In this document: positions 4,911 to 6,914 of the stretch, in pieces | Layout: each line of letters starts with the position of its first letter | Position numbering within the stretch: the stretch's first letter is position 1 | Source of the DNA: Acidobacteriaceae bacterium | GTDB taxonomy: Bacteria > Acidobacteriota > Terriglobia > Terriglobales > Acidobacteriaceae | Length of the DNA stretch: 6,914 nt | Reading direction: 5' to 3' | NCBI GenBank assembly: GCA_030040115.1 | Contig: JASHUH010000286.1 | Location: 1-6,914, forward strand | Position numbers and translations under genes: made by a program | Notes under the pieces: generated by a model | The model's input: the letters and a program-made list of their open reading frames with translations, nothing else | Databases searched by the model: none | Told to the model about the DNA's origin: nothing

Positions 4911-6368
4911 CTAAACCGCAGTCGAGGGTTGCACGCCGGGCGCGGCCGGGGCCTCAGTTGTCGCTGGCGCGGCGGCCGGCGGCGGCTGCGCCGGTTCGGC
5001 CAACGGCAGCGTGAAGTGGAATTGTGCGCCCGAGCCGAGCTCGCTTTCGGCCCAGATGCGGCCTCCGTGCGCCTGCACAATATGTTTGACAATCGCCAGG
5101 CCCAGGCCGGTCCCGCCCGATTCGCGCGAGCGCGCCTTATCGACGCGGTAGAAACGCTCGAAAATGCGCCCCAGGTGTTCGGAAGCAATGCCCGGGCCGA
5201 AATCCTGGATGGTGAACTGCACCTCGGAGCCCAGCAGGCGTGCGCCCACCTTGATGCGCTTGCCCTCCTTGGCGTATTTCAGCGAATTTTCGATGAGGTT
5301 GCCGAAAACCTGGTGCATGGCGTCGGCGTCGGCCATCACCAGCGCGTTGGGCGCTCCCGCCGACTGCAGCTTGACGCCGGAATCCACCACCATGCCGCCC
5401 AGCGACTCAATCGAGTCCTTCACCAGTACGCTGGCCCGCGTCGGCTGCAGGGTCAGTTTGTAATCGGGGCTCTCCACGCTGGCCAGAGCCAGCAGATCTT
5501 CCGTCAGCCGGTTCATGCGCGCGGCGTTTTTGAGGATTACGCCCAGGAATTCGCGCGTCATCTCCGCCGGCGCGTCGGGGGTTTCGATCAGCGTCTCCAC
5601 GTAGCCCTGAATGGAAGTGAGGGGAGTGCGCAGTTCGTGGCTCACATTGGCCACAAACTCGCGGCGGGTCTTCTGCGCGGCTTCAATGCCCGTCACGTCA
5701 TGCAGCACCGCCACCGCGCCGCCGGAGGGCAGCGGCGCGGCGCTGATTTCAAACACGCGTCCGGGAGCCAGCGAGCTGGCGCGCCCCAAGCAGATTTCGC
5801 GCTGCTCCAGCGCCCCGCGCACGCAGGCCAGTAACTCGGGATCCCGAACCGAGTGCACCAGCGGCCGCCCCGTGCGAACCTGCATCCGCGCCACGCGCTG
5901 CATCACGGCGTTCGACCAGCGCACCAGCCCGTCGGCGCCGATCGCCACCACCGCCTCCTGCATCGCATCCAGCATGGCCGTCAGCTCGTGACGCCTGCTT
6001 TCGATTTCGGCGAAATCGGCGTCCAGCCGCTCGGCGGTCCGGTTCAGCGCCGCCTCCATCGCCGAAAATTCATCCGTCCCGCTTGACTTCTCCAACCGCG
6101 CGGTCAGCTCGCCCCCGGCCAGCCGGCGCGCAAAGGTGATCACACGCTGCAGCCGCGCAGAGATGCCGCTCGCCGCCCACGCAGCCAGGGGCAAGGCGAT
6201 AGCCAGCGCGATCAACCCGGACCAAAATACTTCCCGTCCCACCGAGCCCACGGTGGCGGCTGCCGTGCGCTCCGCAAAACGATGAAACACAATCTCCATC
6301 ACCAGCGTGTCGAACACAAGCAGGAGAACGAATAGCCCGAGCAGCTTGGTAAATACCTTTGACCTCAT
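4911..6368 (-). CDS. phoR: Sensor histidine kinase, PhoR-like (HAMP-PAS-HisKA-HATPase)
   Basis: A 485-residue membrane kinase that probably phosphorylates the regulator encoded upstream. Order: TM1 (about 9-28), a roughly 20-residue periplasmic loop, TM2 (48-68), HAMP linker (69-120), PAS-like domain (128-225, [21 protein letters not shown]), dimerisation helices with phospho-acceptor His244 in [19 protein letters not shown], then the ATPase domain. The latter has N box [11 protein letters not shown] (Asn357, Asn361), G1 DFGPGI (389-394), F box [12 protein letters not shown] (403-414) and G2 [14 protein letters not shown] (418-431). The tiny periplasmic loop, HAMP and single PAS match PhoR, which senses through the Pst transporter rather than a ligand domain. 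A 28-residue Pro/Ala-rich tail follows the ATPase domain and is unusual. The ATG at 6368 has no strong ribosome-binding site (AAAGG 12 bases upstream). The PhoR assignment rests on architecture plus the nearby pstS; another orthologous group is possible. Confidence 0.9.
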   Translation of the reverse strand: MRSKVFTKLLGLFVLLLVFDTLVMEIVFHRFAERTAAATVGSVGREVFWSGLIALAIALPLAAWAASGISARLQRVITFARRLAGGELTARLEKSSGTDEFSAMEAALNRTAERLDADFAEIESRRHELTAMLDAMQEAVVAIGADGLVRWSNAVMQRVARMQVRTGRPLVHSVRDPELLACVRGALEQREICLGRASSLAPGRVFEISAAPLPSGGAVAVLHDVTGIEAAQKTRREFVANVSHELRTPLTSIQGYVETLIETPDAPAEMTREFLGVILKNAARMNRLTEDLLALASVESPDYKLTLQPTRASVLVKDSIESLGGMVVDSGVKLQSAGAPNALVMADADAMHQVFGNLIENSLKYAKEGKRIKVGARLLGSEVQFTIQDFGPGIASEHLGRIFERFYRVDKARSRESGGTGLGLAIVKHIVQAHGGRIWAESELGSGAQFHFTLPLAEPAQPPPAAAPATTEAPAAPGVQPSTAV

Positions 6369-6407
6369 CGAAAAACGCGGCCTTTAAGTGCACCGCTCGT
6401 CGCCCAC

Positions 6408-6413
6408 AGTGTA
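6408..6413 (-). promoter_or_regulatory. Possible internal -10 (TACACT) for the kinase gene
   Basis: Read leftward, TACACT matches the -10 hexamer seen before cyaY. A GTCAAA 16 bases upstream could serve as a weak -35. The start would be near 6401, giving a leader of about 33 nt. With a 136-base spacer after the regulator gene, separate kinase transcription is plausible but unproven. Confidence 0.3.
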
Positions 6414-6465
6414 GGCCCTCCACAAGGGGTTTGACTCGCCACCGGGAAAGCTGAAACCTGAACCG

Positions 6466-6493
6466 TAGTCCCTATTCCCTAGTCCCTAGTCCC
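6466..6493 (-). repeat. Four-unit heptamer repeat (GGGACTA) forming a G-quadruplex motif
   Basis: On the plus strand the units are TAGTCCC, TATTCCC, TAGTCCC, TAGTCCC; one unit carries a single substitution. On the minus strand, which is the coding strand of the regulator and kinase genes, this reads as four GGG tracts each separated by exactly four bases (ACTA, ACTA, AATA). This meets the standard G3-N1-7 definition of an intramolecular G-quadruplex, in DNA and in the mRNA between the two genes. The array begins 11 bases after the regulator stop codon. Confidence 0.8.
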
Positions 6494-6504
6494 TGAAACC
6501 GCCC

Positions 6505-6914
6505 TCACTCCGTCTTCGGCATCTCGAACCGGTAGCCGGCGCCGCGCACGGTTTTCAAATAGCGCGGATTCTCCGGGTCCAGCTCGATCTTCTCCCGAAT
6601 GCGCCGCACGTACACGTCCACCGACCGCGGAGTGACAAAACGCGCGTCCCCCCACACCGCATCGAGCAGATGGTCGCGAGTGAACACCCGGCCGGGATGA
6701 CGGGCCAGGTAATCGAGCAGACGGAACTCGGTGGCCGTGGTGGTGGTCAGTTCCCCACGCACCCTCAGTTGCATGGCGCTGGCGTCGATCACAATCTCTT
6801 CGAAACGGATGGCCGAAGGTCCGCTGGGCCGCTCGAAGCGCCGCAACACGGCTTTGACCCTGGCCACCAGCTCGCGAGTTGAAAACGGCTTGGTGATGTA
6901 GTCGTCGGCGCCCA
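6505..6914 (-). CDS. phoB: Response regulator, OmpR/PhoB family, C-terminal part
   Basis: DNA-binding response regulator, presumably the phosphorylation partner of the kinase encoded next. 135 residues are visible and the start lies beyond the right edge. The first residues, GADDYITKPFSTRELVARV, are the end of the receiver domain; Lys8 of TKPF is the conserved receiver Lys. The phospho-acceptor Asp is outside the window. A short linker leads to the winged-helix domain. TTTTATEFRLLDYLARHPGRVFTRDHLLDAVWG includes the recognised E-F-x-L-L and R-x-x-L-L-x-x-V-W-G motifs. RSVDVYVRRIREKIE is the DNA-recognition helix, and YLKTVRGAGYRFEMP is the wing. This order and sequence is very close to E. coli PhoB. 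The family is certain; the PhoB name is supported by the PhoR-like kinase and pstS nearby but is not proven. Confidence 0.88.
   Translation of the reverse strand, partial: GADDYITKPFSTRELVARVKAVLRRFERPSGPSAIRFEEIVIDASAMQLRVRGELTTTTATEFRLLDYLARHPGRVFTRDHLLDAVWGDARFVTPRSVDVYVRRIREKIELDPENPRYLKTVRGAGYRFEMPKTE

Noticed and set aside
4929..5834. Plus-strand open frame of 301 codons opposite the kinase gene
   Set aside because: It is antisense to well-defined kinase motifs, and its translation is Arg/Gly/His-rich without any known fold.
4864..6503. Twelve-base repeat CCTGAAACCGCC at 4864-4875 and 6492-6503
   Set aside because: One or more matching 12-mers are expected by chance in a window of this size, and there is no flanking similarity.

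Overview
The window looks like chromosomal DNA of a GC-rich Gram-negative bacterium. Evidence: an outer-membrane beta-barrel protein ending in Phe, Sec signal peptides on several proteins, and a PhoB/PhoR-type two-component pair. The beta-barrel family and a small acidic protein opening with MEIAPIAGIR resemble hypothetical proteins I associate with Acidobacteriota. That assignment is an inference from memory, not a search result.

Layout, left to right. The 5' part of ggt (gamma-glutamyltransferase) lies on the minus strand and runs off the left edge. A 329-base gene-free stretch then holds a TATAAT promoter and a long, hairpin-rich leader for a beta-barrel outer-membrane protein gene (+). 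An array of 8-bp tandem repeats separates that gene from a convergent small acidic hypothetical gene (-). Next is a frataxin-like gene, cyaY (+), apparently transcribed without a leader. Convergent to it is pstS (-), the periplasmic phosphate-binding protein, with a Pho-box-like promoter. Divergent from pstS is a gene for an exported HpcH/HpaI-family aldolase (+). The right third carries, on the minus strand, a PhoR-like sensor kinase. Upstream of it is a PhoB-like response regulator whose N-terminus lies beyond the right edge. The spacer between regulator and kinase holds a GGGACTA heptamer repeat that is also a canonical four-tract G-quadruplex motif.

How the genes fit together. The phoB-like and phoR-like genes, with pstS about 1.4 kb downstream on the same strand, form a phosphate-starvation module, and the site upstream of pstS would be its expected target. 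Two things are unusual: pstC, pstA and pstB do not follow pstS, and an oppositely oriented exported aldolase gene sits between the kinase gene and pstS. The ggt, beta-barrel, small acidic and cyaY genes show no obvious functional link to that module.

I see no tRNA, rRNA, CRISPR array, insertion sequence or phage gene. I did not find a clearly new multi-gene defence or biosynthetic system. The items most worth a second look are the exported aldolase, the G-quadruplex heptamer array in the phoB-phoR spacer, the structured leader, and the frataxin homologue.
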